Below are positions 6,694 through 7,907 of a stretch of DNA of 7,907 nt, piece after piece (within the stretch, counting starts at the first letter, position 1; each line of letters starts with the position of its first letter). This stretch comes from Bordetella parapertussis (lineage in GTDB: Bacteria > Pseudomonadota > Gammaproteobacteria > Burkholderiales > Burkholderiaceae_C): positions 1 through 7,907 of the forward strand of contig CAMDSU010000077.1 of the NCBI GenBank assembly GCA_945907335.1, given 5' to 3'. The notes below the pieces were generated by a model, which did no database searches, was not told the origin of the DNA, and saw only the letters and a program-made list of their open reading frames with translations. The position numbers were made by a program, and so were the translations under genes.

Positions 6694-7287
6694 ATGACAC
6701 AACGCATAGCCGAAGTACACCGCGATACCAAGGAAACCCAAATTCAAGTGCGGGTCAACTTGGATGGCACGGGCCAGTCCGACTTGTCCACCGGCATCGG
6801 TTTTTTTGACCACATGCTGGACCAAATTGCCCGTCACGGATTGATCGACCTCAGTATCAAAGCCACTGGCGACTTGCATATCGACGGACACCACACCGTG
6901 GAAGACGTGGGCATCACTTTGGGACAAGCAGTCGCGCAAGCGGTGGGCGACAAAAAAGGCATTCGCCGTTATGGCCATGCGTATGTGCCTCTAGACGAAG
7001 CGCTCAGCCGCGTGGTGGTCGATTTCTCCGGCCGCCCCGGGCTGGAAATGCATGTGCCTTTCAAGAGCGGCATGATTGGTCACTTTGATTCCCAATTGGC
7101 CTTTGAGTTCTTCCAAGGCTTTGTGAACCACGCATTCGTTACTTTGCATATCGACAATTTGCGCGGCGAAAACGCCCACCACCAAGCCGAGACGGTGTTC
7201 AAAGCCTTCGGGCGCGCATTGCGTGCGGCCACTGAACTCGATCCGCGATCTGCGGGCATGATTCCTTCTACCAAAGGCTCGCTCTAA
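6694..7287 (+). CDS. hisB: Imidazoleglycerol-phosphate dehydratase
   Basis: HisB (IGPD) removes water from imidazole glycerol phosphate to give imidazole acetol phosphate, the substrate of HisC. It is a manganese enzyme that forms 24-mers in the cytoplasm. The 197 aa product is the monofunctional type, without the N-terminal histidinol phosphatase domain of the enterobacterial fusion. Metal-ligand motifs are visible in both repeats: GFFDHML (36-42) with HHTVED (66-71), and a second HHQAE (162-166). Also present are the [14 protein letters not shown] stretch (91-104), the DFSGRP segment (110-115) and the terminal PSTKG typical of the family. The gap to hisC is 24 bases, and no Shine-Dalgarno sequence precedes the ATG. 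hisH starts 12 bases after the stop. Confidence 0.97.
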   Translation: MTQRIAEVHRDTKETQIQVRVNLDGTGQSDLSTGIGFFDHMLDQIARHGLIDLSIKATGDLHIDGHHTVEDVGITLGQAVAQAVGDKKGIRRYGHAYVPLDEALSRVVVDFSGRPGLEMHVPFKSGMIGHFDSQLAFEFFQGFVNHAFVTLHIDNLRGENAHHQAETVFKAFGRALRAATELDPRSAGMIPSTKGSL

Positions 7288-7299
7288 GCTTTTATCTCT

Positions 7300-7907
7300 A
7301 TGGCAAGCGTCGCGGTCATTGATTACGGCATGGGCAATTTGCGCTCGGTGGCGCAAGCTGTCATCGCGGCAGCGCACGGTAGCGGCGTTGATGTTGTCAT
7401 CACCTCCGACCCGGCGCAGGTGCGAAAAGCTGAACGCGTGGTGTTGCCGGGCCAAGGCGCGATGCGCGACTGCATGCGTGAGTTGCACGACAGCGGCTTG
7501 ATGCCCGAAGTGCTGCACGCAGCGGCCCACAAACCGCTGTTTGGCGTGTGTGTCGGCATGCAAATGCTGCTCGACCACAGCGCCGAAGGTGACGTGGGCG
7601 GTACAGCCTGCTTGGGTTTGATTCCCGGTGAAGTGGTGAAGTTCGACCTCGCCGGGCAATTACAGCCTGATGGCAGCCGCTTCAAAGTGCCGCAAATGGG
7701 TTGGAACCAAGTGCGCCAAACAAGCCAGCACCCACTATGGGCAGGCGTGCCGGACAACAGTTATTTCTACTTTGTACACAGTTTTTACGCCAAGCCGTTA
7801 GATGTGCGCCACACCGTTGGGGTAAGCGATTACGGCCAGCTCTTTACCTCGGCGCTTTCAAGGGATAATATTTTTGCAACCCAGTTTCACCCTGAAAAAA
7901 GCGCTGA
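7300..7907 (+). CDS. hisH: Imidazole glycerol phosphate synthase, glutaminase subunit (3' end cut by window)
   Basis: HisH is a class I glutamine amidotransferase that hydrolyses glutamine and channels ammonia to HisF, making imidazole glycerol phosphate and AICAR. The frame from ATG 7300 is open through the window end, giving 202 residues. The family is usually about 200-215 aa, so only the last few residues are missing. It shows [12 protein letters not shown] (6-17), an oxyanion-region PGQGA (50-54), the nucleophile C84 in GVCVGMQ, QMGWN (132-136), YFYFVHSFY (155-163), and the triad residues H197 and E199 in FHPEKS. The start lies 12 bases after the hisB stop with no Shine-Dalgarno sequence; TAAGCTTTTATCTCT precedes it, so re-initiation from hisB is plausible. 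hisA and hisF would be expected downstream. Confidence 0.95.
   Translation, partial: MASVAVIDYGMGNLRSVAQAVIAAAHGSGVDVVITSDPAQVRKAERVVLPGQGAMRDCMRELHDSGLMPEVLHAAAHKPLFGVCVGMQMLLDHSAEGDVGGTACLGLIPGEVVKFDLAGQLQPDGSRFKVPQMGWNQVRQTSQHPLWAGVPDNSYFYFVHSFYAKPLDVRHTVGVSDYGQLFTSALSRDNIFATQFHPEKSA

Noticed and set aside
6067..6978. Long minus-strand open frame of 303 codons across hisC and hisB
   Set aside because: It is antisense to two conserved genes and crosses their boundary. Its His/Gln-rich, domain-free translation is typical of shadow frames in this codon usage.
6669..7292. AAGCTTT directly at the stop codons of both hisC (6669-6675) and hisB (7286-7292)
   Set aside because: A seven-base match that also occurs near 4774; the flanks do not match and no structure follows, so it is most likely coincidence.

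Overview
The window is a compact, gene-dense piece of bacterial chromosome. It looks like a betaproteobacterium, probably order Burkholderiales. This rests on the close resemblance of GlmU, GlmS, HisC, HisB and HisH to that group, the glmU-glmS adjacency, the hisC-hisB-hisH order and a moderate-to-high G+C content. This is recognition from memory of protein families, not a database search. No rRNA, tRNA, CRISPR array, insertion sequence or phage gene is visible. Nothing in base or codon use suggests recent transfer.

Layout. Bases 30-3317 (+) hold glmU and glmS, two enzymes of UDP-N-acetylglucosamine synthesis. They are 12 bases apart and in the same reading frame. A thiol peroxiredoxin gene follows on the same strand (3364-3927) after a 46-base gap, so the three may share a transcript. 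On the opposite strand, converging on the peroxiredoxin with only 15 bases between the stops, lies a two-gene unit read from high to low coordinates: a DUF1080 (3-keto-disaccharide hydrolase family) lipoprotein (5414-4770), then cho, a UvrC-like GIY-YIG repair nuclease (4773-3943). The two overlap by GTGA, which argues for translational coupling and fixes a GTG start for cho. A 157-base divergent intergenic region (5415-5571) separates the lipoprotein from hisC. It contains a perfect 7-bp inverted repeat and a consensus TATAAT box placed very close to the hisC start. From there hisC, hisB and hisH (the last cut by the window end) run on the + strand. They encode the aminotransferase, the dehydratase and the glutaminase subunit of histidine biosynthesis.

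How the genes work together. GlmS makes glucosamine-6-phosphate and GlmU makes UDP-GlcNAc for peptidoglycan and LPS; the phosphoglucosamine mutase GlmM is not in the window. The his genes supply consecutive or nearby steps, but hisG and hisD are not immediately upstream of hisC, so the pathway's genes are split in this genome. The lipoprotein and cho have no obvious joint pathway.

Most of the window is ordinary housekeeping sequence. I did not find a convincing undescribed system. The points worth a second look are the divergent regulatory region, the apparently near-leaderless hisC and the lack of Shine-Dalgarno sequences through the his cluster, the lipoprotein-cho coupling, and a shifted second cysteine in the peroxiredoxin.
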